A stretch of DNA of 64,000 nt from an uncultured Acetatifactor sp. (GTDB lineage Bacteria; Bacillota; Clostridia; Lachnospirales; Lachnospiraceae). Numbering within the stretch: position 1 is the stretch's first letter; the number at the start of each line of letters is the position of its first letter. The stretch lies in NCBI GenBank assembly GCA_910586215.1, contig CAJUGH010000016.1, forward strand, positions 1 to 64,000. Direction: 5' to 3'. The translations under genes were made by a program, and so were the position numbers. Shown in pieces: positions 7,990-17,341 of the stretch. The notes beneath the pieces were generated by a model. That model was given only the letters and a program-made list of their open reading frames with translations, was not told the origin of the DNA and made no database searches.

Positions 7990-8392
7990 CAGCGGGACTA
8001 TCCGGGAGATGGAGAGGGACATGACTGGGATGCCGGAGAAGTTCCGGGATCTGGCAGGGAACTACCAGGTGCAGGTCATCCAGATGCGTCACATACCGAA
8101 AGAAGCGCTGGAGGAAATGCAATCCGACTTGAAATATGTGCTGGGGCTCATGAAGTGTGCTGGCTCCCGGAAAAGCTATGTAGATTACATCAACAGTCAC
8201 CGGGAGTTTTTCAGCCATATTCCCAGAAGTGCAGTGGACGTGATAGATGCCTGCATCCATATGAAGGAGATGACCCAGTACTTACAGTTTACAGACAAGG
8301 GACGCGGAGAAGAGGAGGCAGATCCCCTCTTCCAGCAGGAATTGTTCCAGGAATATGGAATCAAGGGCGGGTTTGGGTCAGGCTGCAGATGA
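7990..8392 (+). pseudogene. 5'-truncated Rpn / PD-(D/E)XK transposase-family gene
   Basis: About 130 recognisable residues: YQVQVIQMRHIPKEALE, then QSDLKYVLGLMKC, a helical stretch, and DVIDACIHMKEMTQYLQF. This matches the C-terminal half of Rpn-type nuclease/transposase-family proteins common in Lachnospiraceae (M-x-x-IP-x-E...FQSDL, then a helix pair). The N-terminal half with the PD-(D/E)XK catalytic residues is missing, and upstream sequence does not continue the family. An ATG at 7943 keeps the frame open but is probably not the original start. Its 3' end overlaps the last codons of aroA on the other strand by about 30 bp, consistent with a dead fragment left after rearrangement. Confidence 0.5.
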
Positions 8393-9836
8393 CCGCATCC
8401 AGCACCTGGAAATAGTCCTCGAAGGTCTTGCGGCAGCAGTCCGGGTTGTCGATGACAATGCCGGGGCATCTGAGGCCGGGCAGGGCAAAGCCCATGGCCA
8501 TGCGGTGGTCGTCATAGGTTTCCACCAGGGAAGGGGTGGGCTGTCCGGGATGGATGGTGACAGAGTCTTCCCGCTCTTCACAGCGAATCCCCATTTTGGA
8601 CAGTTCCGTGGCGATGGCCCGGATGCGGTCACTCTCCTGGAAACGGATGTGTCCGATACCCTGGATGGTGGTAGGGCTGTCCGCAAAGGGGGCGATGGCT
8701 GCCAGGGTGATGGCCTGGTCCGAACAGGCAGACATATCTGCCGTGATACCATGAAAATGTCCGTTTTCAGGGGGCCTGGCCACAATACCCTGGGGGGAGT
8801 CTGTGACAGTGCAGCCCATCTGTCCCAGCAGGTGCAGGAAGGCCACATCGCCCTGGAGGGAGCAGAAGTGGATGCCGGGAACCATCACAGGAATATCCAG
8901 CAGGGGACATAGGGCATAGAAATAGCATGCTGCGGAGGCATCCGGTTCCACCGCATAGTCCCTGGCTTTATACCGCTGTCCGGCCCTGGTAAGGAAAGTC
9001 CTGTCAGAGGGCTGTTCCACCTGTACCCCGAACTGTTCCATCATCTGCAGGGTCATGCGGATGTAGGACATACCGTGGGTGCCTTCTATGCAGGTGGTGA
9101 AATCCCGGTCTGAGAGGCAGGAGGCTATGAGCAGGGCGCTTAGGAACTGGCTGCTGTGGCCGATGTCCACGGATATGTGATCCTTGCAGAAGCCATGACC
9201 CACCAGGGTGTAGGGAAAGTGCCCCGCCTGTGTGCCGCCAGTGTATGCGTCATCTGTCAGGCTGCCTCTTGCCGGTGTATGGCTGGGGGACAGACCGTCT
9301 GCAGGGCAGGGGATTGTCAGACCGTTTCCTGCACCTGGGGGCGTATTCTTGTCCCGGGAGCCGTAGTGTACCTGGCAGCCCAGTTCCTGCAGGGAATCCA
9401 GGAGTGGGGCCATGGGGCGTCTCCGCATCTGGGGGGAGGCATCCAGGTGATAGGTTCCCTCTGACACGCCCAGGTACGCTGTCAGAAACCGGGCTGCCGT
9501 GCCGGCGCTTCCCACATACAGGTCAGCTTCCCGGCGGGGAATGGCACCGCCATGTCCGTTTACGGTAATGATTTTCTCTGCTTCCTTCACAGTAGTCTCA
9601 AATCCAAGATCCTGGATACACTTCAGAAAATGCCTGGAATCATCAGAGAACAATACCTCCCGGAGGGTGGAATTGCCCTGTGCCAGGGTGGCAAGGAGCA
9701 GGGCGCGGTTGGTGATGCTCTTGGAGCCGGGAACCGCCACGGACAGTGGGGCTCTTCCCTGCTGGAAACTGTGCCTGGAAGCCTTTATGGCATTGTAGAT
9801 ACAGGGGACTTCATAGGTGGGATTGGCATGGGACAT
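8361..9836 (-). CDS. aroA: 3-phosphoshikimate 1-carboxyvinyltransferase (EPSP synthase) with insertion
   Basis: Catalyses transfer of enolpyruvate to shikimate-3-phosphate in the shikimate pathway. Clear EPSP-synthase motifs are VPGSKSITNRALLLATLAQG, YVGSAGTAARFLTAY, MRRRPMAPLLDSLQELGC, GHSSQFLSALLIAS, RFQESDRIRAIATELSKMG and TYDDHRMAMGFAL. At about 491 residues it is longer than the usual 430. About 45 extra residues rich in Pro, Gly and Thr lie between the QELGCQVHYGSRD segment and the strand before GHSSQFL. ATG 9836 is chosen because AAAGGA sits 7 bases upstream. In-frame starts further up (9860, 9896 and GTG 9923) would add up to 29 residues without a better ribosome site. It is alone on this strand; no other aromatic-pathway gene is in the window. 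Confidence 0.9.
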   Translation of the reverse strand: MSHANPTYEVPCIYNAIKASRHSFQQGRAPLSVAVPGSKSITNRALLLATLAQGNSTLREVLFSDDSRHFLKCIQDLGFETTVKEAEKIITVNGHGGAIPRREADLYVGSAGTAARFLTAYLGVSEGTYHLDASPQMRRRPMAPLLDSLQELGCQVHYGSRDKNTPPGAGNGLTIPCPADGLSPSHTPARGSLTDDAYTGGTQAGHFPYTLVGHGFCKDHISVDIGHSSQFLSALLIASCLSDRDFTTCIEGTHGMSYIRMTLQMMEQFGVQVEQPSDRTFLTRAGQRYKARDYAVEPDASAACYFYALCPLLDIPVMVPGIHFCSLQGDVAFLHLLGQMGCTVTDSPQGIVARPPENGHFHGITADMSACSDQAITLAAIAPFADSPTTIQGIGHIRFQESDRIRAIATELSKMGIRCEEREDSVTIHPGQPTPSLVETYDDHRMAMGFALPGLRCPGIVIDNPDCCRKTFEDYFQVLDAVICSLTQTRP

Positions 9837-10012
9837 GGGAGGGTTCCTTTCTGTTGTCATATATATGCAGGGGCAGTCCTGTGCTTTGCACCGCATCTGG
9901 TTATAGGAGACGGTGGAAAACACCCAGGGTGCGTCTTTGCGAATGGTGTTGGCTGAACTGTCACCATTGTATCATCTGGAAAGTTAGGTTTCAATGGGAT
10001 TTTGGATAAGTA

Positions 10013-10041
10013 ATGACAAGCATCCCTTTTTATGTTAAAAT
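10013..10041 (+). promoter_or_regulatory. Promoter of the PAS hybrid kinase
   Basis: ATGACA at 10013-10018 and TAAAAT at 10036-10041 with a 17-bp spacer. Its position argues against using the in-frame ATG at 10013 as the translation start and favours ATG 10100. Confidence 0.55.
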
Positions 10042-10099
10042 AGGAAAACAAAAAAGCTGTTCGTGGGACATGAAGAGGACAGACAGGAGGGATGCCGTT

Positions 10100-12385
10100 A
10101 TGGGCATACAGGGGACAGACAGCAATTTAATAGAGCATATTTTGAATCTATTGAGCATCCCGGAATACAGCCATATGGAGATAGAGCAGATTATGGATAA
10201 AACTGCGTCTGAGGAAGGGACAATCCCAGAGGATGTCCATTATATCCGGATGGTGCAGGAAGTCATTCATTTTATGGATGAGATGCCGGGCGGTTTTTTG
10301 ATTTACCATGCAGACGAGAAGGAGCAGATCATCTATGCCAACAAGGCGCTTCTGCGGATCTTCCAGTGCAAGACCCTGGCAGAATTCAGGGAATGGACAT
10401 GCAATTCTTTCAAGGGGTTCGTACATCCGGAAGACCTGGAGCAGGTGGAGAAGAGTATCCGGGAGCAGATAGCAGACAGCCAGTATGACCTGGATTATGT
10501 GGAATACCGGATCCTGCGCAAGGACGGGGAGATCCGCTGGCTGGAGGACTATGGGCATTTTGTCCAAAGCAAGACATTGGGTGGCATATTTTATGTCTTT
10601 GTGGGGGATGCCACGGAGAAGAGGAAGCGCCAGTTGGACGAAAAGGAAGCCCTTGTGAAGGAAAAGGAGCAGGAAGAGCGCAAGATTATCAGCTTGATGG
10701 AAGAGTACGACAAGGAGAGGACGCTGATCAACCAGGAATATCTGCGGCGTCTGGAGGTTATAGAAGGCTTAAGCGTCAGCTATGAATCCATCCTGTATGC
10801 AGACCTGGATACCAACAGGATCCTGCCATACCGTTTGAGCGGCCGGACAGAGCAGCAGTTTGAGAATCGGTACCAGGTAATGGAGTTTGCCTGGTTTATG
10901 AAGGATTATATTGCCACATGGGTTCATCCGGAGGACCGTACCTTGATGGAGAAAGCAACGTCCCTGGATCACATCAAGGAAAAGCTTACATATAACAAGA
11001 CATTCTATATCAATTTCAAGGCATTGAAGGATGGGGAACTCCAGTTCCTGCAGCTGCGTATTGTGAATGTAGGTGAGAAGAAACAGATATCCCAGGTGGT
11101 TATGGGATTCCGCAGGGTGGATGAGGAAGTGCGCAGGGGAATGGAACAGAAGCAGCTACTGGAGGAGGCGCTGAAGAATGCCAACCTGGCAATTACGGCC
11201 AAGGATACTTTCCTGTCTAATATGTCTCATGATATGCGGACTCCGCTGAATGCCATTTTTGGATATACCATACTGGCGAAGAAATATATTGAGGACAAGG
11301 AGGCTGTTCTGGGATATCTGGGGAAAATAGAGGCTTCCAGCGGGCAGCTTCTGGACTTGATCGAGAAAGTACTGGAGATCTCCTGGTCAGAGGCACAGAA
11401 TGCCCATGTGGTGGAGGGGGAATGCAATCTCTGCGATATCATACAGGATACCCAGAAGGCTCTGGATACCCAGGCAGCAGAGAAGAGGATTGCCCTGTCC
11501 GTGGAAGCCACAGACCTGCAGCACTGTGATGTATATGCAGATGAGGAGAAACTGAGGCAGATATTGCTGCATCTGGGGAACAATGCGGTGTCCTACACAG
11601 AGAACGGGGGACGGGTGGCGCTCAGTGTTTCCGAGGTACAGAAGCTGCCCAACCATTATGCAGTATACCAGTTTGTGGTGGAAGACACCGGCATAGGCAT
11701 TAGTAAGGGATTCCTGGAGCATATCTTTGAACCCTTCGAGCGGGAGAAGAATACTACTTTCAGCGGTATCCATGGAACGGGGCTGGGACTTACCATTGTC
11801 AAGAACCTGGTGGATGTGATGGGCGGCCATATCAAGGTCAGCAGTACCGTGGGAAAGGGCAGCACCTTTACGGTGACGCTGCGCTTCCGGATACAGAACC
11901 AGCCTGCCAGCTTTTCTTCGGATACAGGTGCTGCCCTCTCCCAGCTTTTGAACCAGAAGATCCTGCTGGTGGAGGATAATGAGATCAACCTGGAGATCGA
12001 GACGGAGATTCTCCAGGGACTGGGATTCTTCATTGAGACAGCCTCAGACGGCAGTGTTGCAGTGGAGAAGGTGGAGAAATCCAAGCCAGGGGAGTTTGGG
12101 CTGGTGTTGATGGACGTGCAGATGCCAGTCATGGATGGTCGTCAGGCCGCAGAGGCCATTAGGCGTCTGGGGGATCCTGACCTGTCCCATATACCTATCA
12201 TTGCCCTGTCTGCCAATGCCTATGAGAGTGACAAGAAGAGATCCATAGAGAGCGGCATGGATGCCCATCTGACCAAGCCCATTGACATTCCGGTACTGCT
12301 GGATACCATCGCCAGGACCATCCAGGGACGGGAAGCCATGCAGAAAGAGGAAGCTGATACCGGAAGCGGAGGAGAAGGAATGTGA
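10100..12385 (+). CDS. PAS-containing hybrid sensor histidine kinase/response regulator
   Basis: A 761-residue cytoplasmic signalling protein without membrane helices. Order: a PAS domain (about 55-175, with HADEKEQIIYANKALLRIF and LRKDGEIRWLEDYG), a second PAS-like segment (about 225-350), a HisKA dimerisation helix with SHDMRTPLNAI (His377), an HATPase_c domain (N box HLGNNAVSYTENGG, G1 VEDTGIGIS, G2 GTGLGLTIV), and a C-terminal receiver (VEDNEINLEIETEIL; phosphoacceptor Asp672 in LMDVQMPVMDG; Lys in LTKPID). All key residues are present, so His-to-Asp phosphorelay within the chain is expected. ATG 10100 is preferred: AGGAGGG ends 8 bases upstream. The signal and output partner are unknown; cysK follows 111 bp downstream. 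Confidence 0.88.
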   Translation: MGIQGTDSNLIEHILNLLSIPEYSHMEIEQIMDKTASEEGTIPEDVHYIRMVQEVIHFMDEMPGGFLIYHADEKEQIIYANKALLRIFQCKTLAEFREWTCNSFKGFVHPEDLEQVEKSIREQIADSQYDLDYVEYRILRKDGEIRWLEDYGHFVQSKTLGGIFYVFVGDATEKRKRQLDEKEALVKEKEQEERKIISLMEEYDKERTLINQEYLRRLEVIEGLSVSYESILYADLDTNRILPYRLSGRTEQQFENRYQVMEFAWFMKDYIATWVHPEDRTLMEKATSLDHIKEKLTYNKTFYINFKALKDGELQFLQLRIVNVGEKKQISQVVMGFRRVDEEVRRGMEQKQLLEEALKNANLAITAKDTFLSNMSHDMRTPLNAIFGYTILAKKYIEDKEAVLGYLGKIEASSGQLLDLIEKVLEISWSEAQNAHVVEGECNLCDIIQDTQKALDTQAAEKRIALSVEATDLQHCDVYADEEKLRQILLHLGNNAVSYTENGGRVALSVSEVQKLPNHYAVYQFVVEDTGIGISKGFLEHIFEPFEREKNTTFSGIHGTGLGLTIVKNLVDVMGGHIKVSSTVGKGSTFTVTLRFRIQNQPASFSSDTGAALSQLLNQKILLVEDNEINLEIETEILQGLGFFIETASDGSVAVEKVEKSKPGEFGLVLMDVQMPVMDGRQAAEAIRRLGDPDLSHIPIIALSANAYESDKKRSIESGMDAHLTKPIDIPVLLDTIARTIQGREAMQKEEADTGSGGEGM

Positions 12386-12496
12386 CAGTCCGCCTTAAGC
12401 AGGCCCAGATGATACAGGAAGCCGGGACTGCTATGGGCAGTGGACCAGGTACCATGTCTGTAGTGGGCCGGATGACCTTCCGGAAGGGGGTTTATT

Positions 12497-13429
12497 ATGG
12501 GAAATATATATAGAAGTGTGACAGAACTGATAGGACATACACCGCTTTTGCAGGTGAACAACTATGCCGGGGAGCGGGGTATCACAGATGTGACCCTGCT
12601 GGTGAAACTGGAATATCTGAACCCGGCAGGCAGTGTCAAGGACAGGGTGGCCCTGTCCATGGTAGAAGATGCAGAAAAAAAGGGTATCTTAAGAAAGGGT
12701 GCAACCATCATAGAACCTACCTCCGGCAATACCGGCATTGGCCTGGCCTGTGTGGCAGCAGCCAGGGGCTACCAGGTGATACTGACCCTTCCGGATACCA
12801 TGAGCATGGAGCGGAGGACCCTGCTGCAGGCATATGGCGCCAGGCTGGTGCTGACAGAGGGGGAAAAGGGTATGGCTGGTGCCATAGAGAAGGCAGAAGA
12901 ACTGCGGCGCCAGATTCCAGGATCTGTGATTCTGGGACAGTTTGAGAATCCCTCCAACCCGGTGGCCCATGAGGCGGCTACCGGCCCTGAGATCTGGGAG
13001 GACACCGAGGGCAGGGTGGATATCTTTGTGGCCGGGGTGGGCACCGGGGGAACCCTCACAGGGACAGGCACTTATTTGAAATCCAGGAATCCCGGCATCC
13101 AGGTGGTGGCGGTGGAACCGGCTGATTCCCCTGTGCTTTCCGGGGGACAGCCAGGTCCCCACAAGCTCCAGGGCATCGGGGCTGGCTTTGTGCCCTCCAT
13201 CCTGGATACCCGGATCTACGATGAGGTGGTGACAGTGAACACAGAGCAGGCGTTTGCAGCAGGCCGTCTCCTGGCCAGGCGGGAGGGGATCCTGGTGGGG
13301 ATCACCTCCGGGGCTGCCCTGTATGCGGCAGAAGTGCTGGCAAAGAGGCCGGAAAATGCAGGGAAGACCATAGTGGTACTACTTCCCGATTCCGGGGACA
13401 GATACTTGTCCACTCCCATGTTTGCCTAG
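12497..13429 (+). CDS. cysK: Cysteine synthase A (O-acetylserine sulfhydrylase)
   Basis: A PLP enzyme that makes L-cysteine from O-acetylserine and sulfide. The 310 residues match the family length. Motifs: ELIGHTPLLQV, the PLP-lysine segment LNPAGSVKDR, EPTSGNTGIGLA binding substrate and phosphate, GVGTGGTLTGTGTYLK, and the closing LLPDSGDRYLST. A GGAAGGGGG ribosome site lies before ATG 12497. It converges with the tocopherol-cyclase-like gene, and their 3' ends overlap by 51 bp. I see no S-box or T-box in the 111-bp leader, so regulation is unclear. Confidence 0.93.
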   Translation: MGNIYRSVTELIGHTPLLQVNNYAGERGITDVTLLVKLEYLNPAGSVKDRVALSMVEDAEKKGILRKGATIIEPTSGNTGIGLACVAAARGYQVILTLPDTMSMERRTLLQAYGARLVLTEGEKGMAGAIEKAEELRRQIPGSVILGQFENPSNPVAHEAATGPEIWEDTEGRVDIFVAGVGTGGTLTGTGTYLKSRNPGIQVVAVEPADSPVLSGGQPGPHKLQGIGAGFVPSILDTRIYDEVVTVNTEQAFAAGRLLARREGILVGITSGAALYAAEVLAKRPENAGKTIVVLLPDSGDRYLSTPMFA

Positions 13430-14563
13430 TGCGTTTTCCCTTTGGTAGATGCATAGGGTATTTTCCATATGGAGAGTATCCATAAGTGCCCAGGCTCCGG
13501 GAACGCGGCGGTAGAGTTGTATGGTACCGTTTCCCGCGCCCCCTGCCAGGATGGGCCTGCGGGACTTGACGCCTTCAGGATTCTCGTAATTCAAGGCAAA
13601 CATCTGCTCCCTGGTACAGGAGCAGGAGATCTTCACCATGGCTTTCCGGTTCCTGGCCACGATGCGCCAGATCAGACGCTTTCCGGTCTCCTTCTTCTCC
13701 CATTTCAGCCGGGAGGATAACAGGGTACCTGGCAGGCCGAAGGTAAAATCCTCCCCGGTATAGGTCAGCTGGATGGCCAGCCTGCGCCGCAGGGGGAACC
13801 AGAGGAGGCGGGGGCAGCAGCCGTCCAGTGCCAGTACGGAATGGCGCAGTTCCTGGCCGGAATGCTCACTGGTGAGCCTGCAGGAGGCAAGCTGCAGCCA
13901 GGGCCTGTTGAAAGCACGTCCCCAGTGTTTGTCCGCATATCCGTAGCTGGAATCGGCATCCACCTGGTAGGCTACGCCATCCAGGGTTACATGCCCCTTG
14001 AAGAAGCTTCGGATCCCCTCCCCGTGCCAGAAGCTGTCCAGGGCATGTAAGGCCTGGAACAGGGGGCCGGCCAGGAAACCGGTGTGACAGGAGACAGCCT
14101 TGTGGACTTCCACATCCCATTCCAGGGCGCCGGCATCTGACAGGAAGAACCGCTGTGCGGCTTCAGATGGCGTCACTTCCAGAGAGCCATGTAGCCGGTC
14201 TTCGCTATAGAGACAGTCCCCTACCTGCATGATAAGGGGATTGCCGGAGGCCTGCAGGGCATCCATGGGATAGAAATGATGAAGCTGCACACCTGGGCTG
14301 CCATCGCTGCCTGGAAAGGCTCCTGCCTTGACCATCACATAGGAAGGCCGGATGCCGTTTTTTTTGTTATGGGGAAACTGACCTAACAAGGGGGTGCTCC
14401 CCCCCAGCCCTGGATTCACAAGGAAGAATTCTATGAAAAAGGTGCGGGTTACTCCTGTCTCGGAGGAATACCCGCAAAAAGAATGCCACCAGCGCAGATA
14501 GCCTCTTTTGGCCCGGGAGCCGTGTAACATACATGCATTTCTGGCCAAGTCAGATTGGTTCAT
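13379..14563 (-). CDS. Tocopherol cyclase-family protein
   Basis: A 394-residue soluble protein. HGSRAKRGYLRWWHSFCGYS near the start, the EFFLVNPGLG strand and the DKHWGRAF segment resemble the bacterial branch of the tocopherol cyclase family (PF14249). That family is named for plant vitamin E cyclase but is of unknown function in anaerobic Firmicutes, which do not make tocopherol. The fold is expected to be a lipocalin-like pair of beta-barrels binding a hydrophobic ligand. This is family knowledge, not seen here. A promoter is placed at 14675-14703. The 3' 51 bp overlap the end of cysK in antiparallel orientation. Confidence 0.65.
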   Translation of the reverse strand: MNQSDLARNACMLHGSRAKRGYLRWWHSFCGYSSETGVTRTFFIEFFLVNPGLGGSTPLLGQFPHNKKNGIRPSYVMVKAGAFPGSDGSPGVQLHHFYPMDALQASGNPLIMQVGDCLYSEDRLHGSLEVTPSEAAQRFFLSDAGALEWDVEVHKAVSCHTGFLAGPLFQALHALDSFWHGEGIRSFFKGHVTLDGVAYQVDADSSYGYADKHWGRAFNRPWLQLASCRLTSEHSGQELRHSVLALDGCCPRLLWFPLRRRLAIQLTYTGEDFTFGLPGTLLSSRLKWEKKETGKRLIWRIVARNRKAMVKISCSCTREQMFALNYENPEGVKSRRPILAGGAGNGTIQLYRRVPGAWALMDTLHMENTLCIYQRENALGKHGSGQVSVPGIGK

Positions 14564-14674
14564 CTATAGTACCTGCTTTCTGATCGTGTCCGGTAGTACT
14601 GTCATGGAACTGCCCGGGAAGAGGTATTTTCCCCCAGACAGGTTCCTTTACAACATTTCGTAGTCAATACCTCT

Positions 14675-14703
14675 ATTATAATACCAGATGTAGTGTCTGA
14701 CAA
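14675..14703 (-). promoter_or_regulatory. Promoter of the tocopherol-cyclase-like gene
   Basis: On the minus strand TTGTCA (14703-14698) and TATAAT (14680-14675) are separated by 17 bp, about 110 bp upstream of the start at 14563. Confidence 0.65.
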
Positions 14704-14807
14704 TAGTGTCGATGAAATATTTTCGCTTGCAAAAAATGGCAGAAAGGGAAATAATAGAGAGGAGAGAATGACGGTGTAACAAAGAAAATAAGATGGAGGA
14801 TATACAT

Positions 14808-16967
14808 ATGGAGAGGCTCTTTTTCAATCATCCACTTGATTTGAAGCAGGTGGAAATCATGGACGATTTCTGGGGAAGGGAACAGCAGCTGGTGCGCAGG
14901 GAAGTGATCCCCTACCAGTGGGAGGCCTTGAACGACAGGGTGCCGGGGGCAGCTCCCAGTTATTGTATGCAGAATTTCAAGACTGCAGGCCGCATCATGA
15001 ACAAAAAACGGGAACAGGGGAGCGCTTTTGTGGCACCGACTTATTCTTACCGGGGATTCGAGGCCCTGCCGGAGGATAAGGAGGCTCTTGATCCGGACAG
15101 GTTTTACGGATTTGTGTTTCAGGACAGCGATTTTGCAAAATGGATCGAGGCAGTGGGGTATTCCCTGGCAATCCACCCGGATCCGGAACTGGAGAAGACG
15201 GCGGATGAGGCCATTGATATCGTGTGCGCAGCCCAGGCAGAGAATGGCTACCTGGATACCTATTACATCATCAATGGCATGGACCGGATCTTCACGAACC
15301 TGAAGGACCATCATGAACTCTACTGTTTCGGACACCTGGCAGAGGGGGCGGTGGCTTACTATCAGGCCACCGGCAAGGATAAATTGCTACAGGCAGTGGA
15401 GCGGTATGCGGATTTTATTATGGAGAGGTTTGGGCCGGGGGAGGGACAGTGTAAAGGCTATCCTGGCCATGAGATTGCGGAGATGGCCCTGGCCAGGCTG
15501 TATGAACTGACTGGAGAGGGAAAATATCTGGAACTATCGAAATTCTTCCTGGACAGGAGAGGAGAGGAGCCTCACTATTTTGACCAGGAGGAGAAGGAGC
15601 GGGCAGCCTATGAGGGCAGGCTGTACAAGGCACCGGAGGATGGGGAGCGCTATGCCTACTATCAGGCCCATCTGCCAGTGCGGGAACAGTCTGAGGCGGT
15701 GGGACATGCGGTTCGTGCAGTTTATCTTTACAGTGGTATGGCGGATGTGGCCAGGCTCACAGGGGATGAGAAATTGTCTGATGCCTGCAGGAGGCTGTGG
15801 GACAGCATCGAGAGGGAGAAGCTGTATGTGACGGGGGGCATTGGGGGCACCCATCTGGGGGAGGCTTTCTCCTATCCCTATGACCTGCCCAATGACACGG
15901 CCTATTCTGAGACCTGTGCTGCCATCGGTCTGGTCTTCTTCGCCAGGAGGATGCTCCAGATGCACCCTGAGGCCCGCTATGGGGATGTGATGGAACAGGC
16001 CCTGTACAACACGGTACTGGCGGGCATGGCCCTGGATGGCAGGAGCTTTTTCTATGTGAATCCCCTGGAGGTAGTGCCGGAGGCCATTCGGAAGGACGGG
16101 CGCAAGGCCCATGTGCAGGGCATACGCCAGAAATGGTTTGGCTGTGCCTGCTGTCCACCCAATATTGCAAGGCTGGTCAGTTCCCTGGGGGCTTATGTCT
16201 ACACGGAAAGCCAGGATACCCTATACATCCACCTGTATGTGGGAAGCCAGGTGGAGACAAAGATCGGGGGCAGAATGCTGGATCTGCATGTGGAGAGCGG
16301 TTTCCCCTGGAATGGGCAGGTGCAGGTGACTCTCCATACAGAGAAGGTTTCCAGGGAAACGGACAGTGTCACCCTGGCTTTCCGTATTCCCGGCTGGTGC
16401 AAAGAGGCCGGCATGGAAGTACTTAGGCAGGGAAAACCGGTCTGGAGCGGCAGATACAGCCGGGAAGAAGGAATGACTGTCCAGTGTGGCCGGGAGGAAG
16501 GAAAGGTGCAGGATGGCTACTTGTACCTGGCCCTGGACTGGCAGGACGGGGATGAGATCACACTTTCCTTCCCCATGGAGGTACGCCTGGTCCAGGCCAA
16601 TACCAGGGTGCGGGAGGATGTGGGAAAGGTTGCTTTCCTGCGGGGTCCTCTCTGTTACTGTCTGGAGGAGGCAGATAATGGGAAGGATTTGCAGCTTCTG
16701 CGGGCAGACCTGGGGAAACTCTATCCCGAAGGCCAAAAAGAACTGGACCAGGAAGCAATAGCCGTGGAGCAGACCAGGGAGCTGGGCCATGAGATGTGCC
16801 TGCTCAAGGTACCTGGAAAGCGGCAGGAGGAATCTGCCCCGGAGGAAGGACTGTACAGGGAGTACAGGAGACAGAAGGAGCAGGAGGTATCCATGACCCT
16901 GGTGCCTTACTATGCCTGGAGCAACCGCGGGGAAGGGGAGATGAGCGTCTGGGTCCGTGTGGAGTAG
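14808..16967 (+). CDS. Glycoside hydrolase family 127 (beta-L-arabinofuranosidase-like)
   Basis: A 719-residue enzyme of GH127 (formerly DUF1680), which removes beta-L-arabinofuranosyl units from arabino-oligosaccharides. The catalytic zinc-thiolate site of the family is complete: Glu368 and Cys370 in YSETCAAIG, and Cys448 and Cys449 in CACCPPNIAR. Their spacing fits the Bifidobacterium HypBA1 pattern of a Cys nucleophile held by zinc. No signal peptide is present, so it should act in the cytoplasm on imported oligosaccharides. ATG 14808 is chosen because GGAGG at 14795-14799 is correctly spaced for it; the in-frame ATG at 14793 lies on top of that site. The next gene starts 14 bp downstream. 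Confidence 0.9.
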   Translation: MERLFFNHPLDLKQVEIMDDFWGREQQLVRREVIPYQWEALNDRVPGAAPSYCMQNFKTAGRIMNKKREQGSAFVAPTYSYRGFEALPEDKEALDPDRFYGFVFQDSDFAKWIEAVGYSLAIHPDPELEKTADEAIDIVCAAQAENGYLDTYYIINGMDRIFTNLKDHHELYCFGHLAEGAVAYYQATGKDKLLQAVERYADFIMERFGPGEGQCKGYPGHEIAEMALARLYELTGEGKYLELSKFFLDRRGEEPHYFDQEEKERAAYEGRLYKAPEDGERYAYYQAHLPVREQSEAVGHAVRAVYLYSGMADVARLTGDEKLSDACRRLWDSIEREKLYVTGGIGGTHLGEAFSYPYDLPNDTAYSETCAAIGLVFFARRMLQMHPEARYGDVMEQALYNTVLAGMALDGRSFFYVNPLEVVPEAIRKDGRKAHVQGIRQKWFGCACCPPNIARLVSSLGAYVYTESQDTLYIHLYVGSQVETKIGGRMLDLHVESGFPWNGQVQVTLHTEKVSRETDSVTLAFRIPGWCKEAGMEVLRQGKPVWSGRYSREEGMTVQCGREEGKVQDGYLYLALDWQDGDEITLSFPMEVRLVQANTRVREDVGKVAFLRGPLCYCLEEADNGKDLQLLRADLGKLYPEGQKELDQEAIAVEQTRELGHEMCLLKVPGKRQEESAPEEGLYREYRRQKEQEVSMTLVPYYAWSNRGEGEMSVWVRVE

Positions 16968-16981
16968 GGGGGAGAAGAAAT

Positions 16982-17341
16982 ATGGATATCGGTGTATTTG
17001 ACCACTATGAGGAGGATGGACAGCTAAGCTTTTTCGGATTTGGGGAAGAGGACGATGGGATCTGGATGCCTGGGGACCTGGAAGCTTATGGGGATCTGGA
17101 TGGTACTATAGTGGAGGAGTCTTCTGGAGTGGAAGGTTCCAGGGAAGGGAGTTCCGGGAAGGAGGTTCCTGGGGAGACTTTTCAGAAGCCAGCCTCCGGG
17201 AATAGCCAGCCTATCCCGGATGAATCTCCAGGACAGGGGATTGCTGTGTGTGCCTGCTGCGGGAGGATGCTTCTGGTGACACAGAAAGAAGGCCGGTATG
17301 TGTCTACATGTAGTAAATGTGGGGTGACATACGCTAAGTAG
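16982..17341 (+). CDS. Small acidic protein with C-terminal zinc ribbon, unknown function
   Basis: A 119-residue protein. The first 85 residues are very acidic and rich in Gly, Ser and Glu (EEDGQLSFFGFGEEDDG), likely disordered. The end holds a four-cysteine zinc-ribbon: CACCGRML, then CSKCG about 20 residues later. No known family is recognised. GGGGGGAGAAG provides a ribosome site 14 bp after the GH127 stop, so it is probably cotranscribed with that enzyme. The 258 bp after it hold no gene I can support. Confidence 0.6.
   Translation: MDIGVFDHYEEDGQLSFFGFGEEDDGIWMPGDLEAYGDLDGTIVEESSGVEGSREGSSGKEVPGETFQKPASGNSQPIPDESPGQGIAVCACCGRMLLVTQKEGRYVSTCSKCGVTYAK

Noticed and set aside
10013..10099. 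Upstream start of the PAS hybrid kinase
   Set aside because: That ATG forms the -35 box of a good promoter; ATG 10100 has AGGAGGG at proper spacing.
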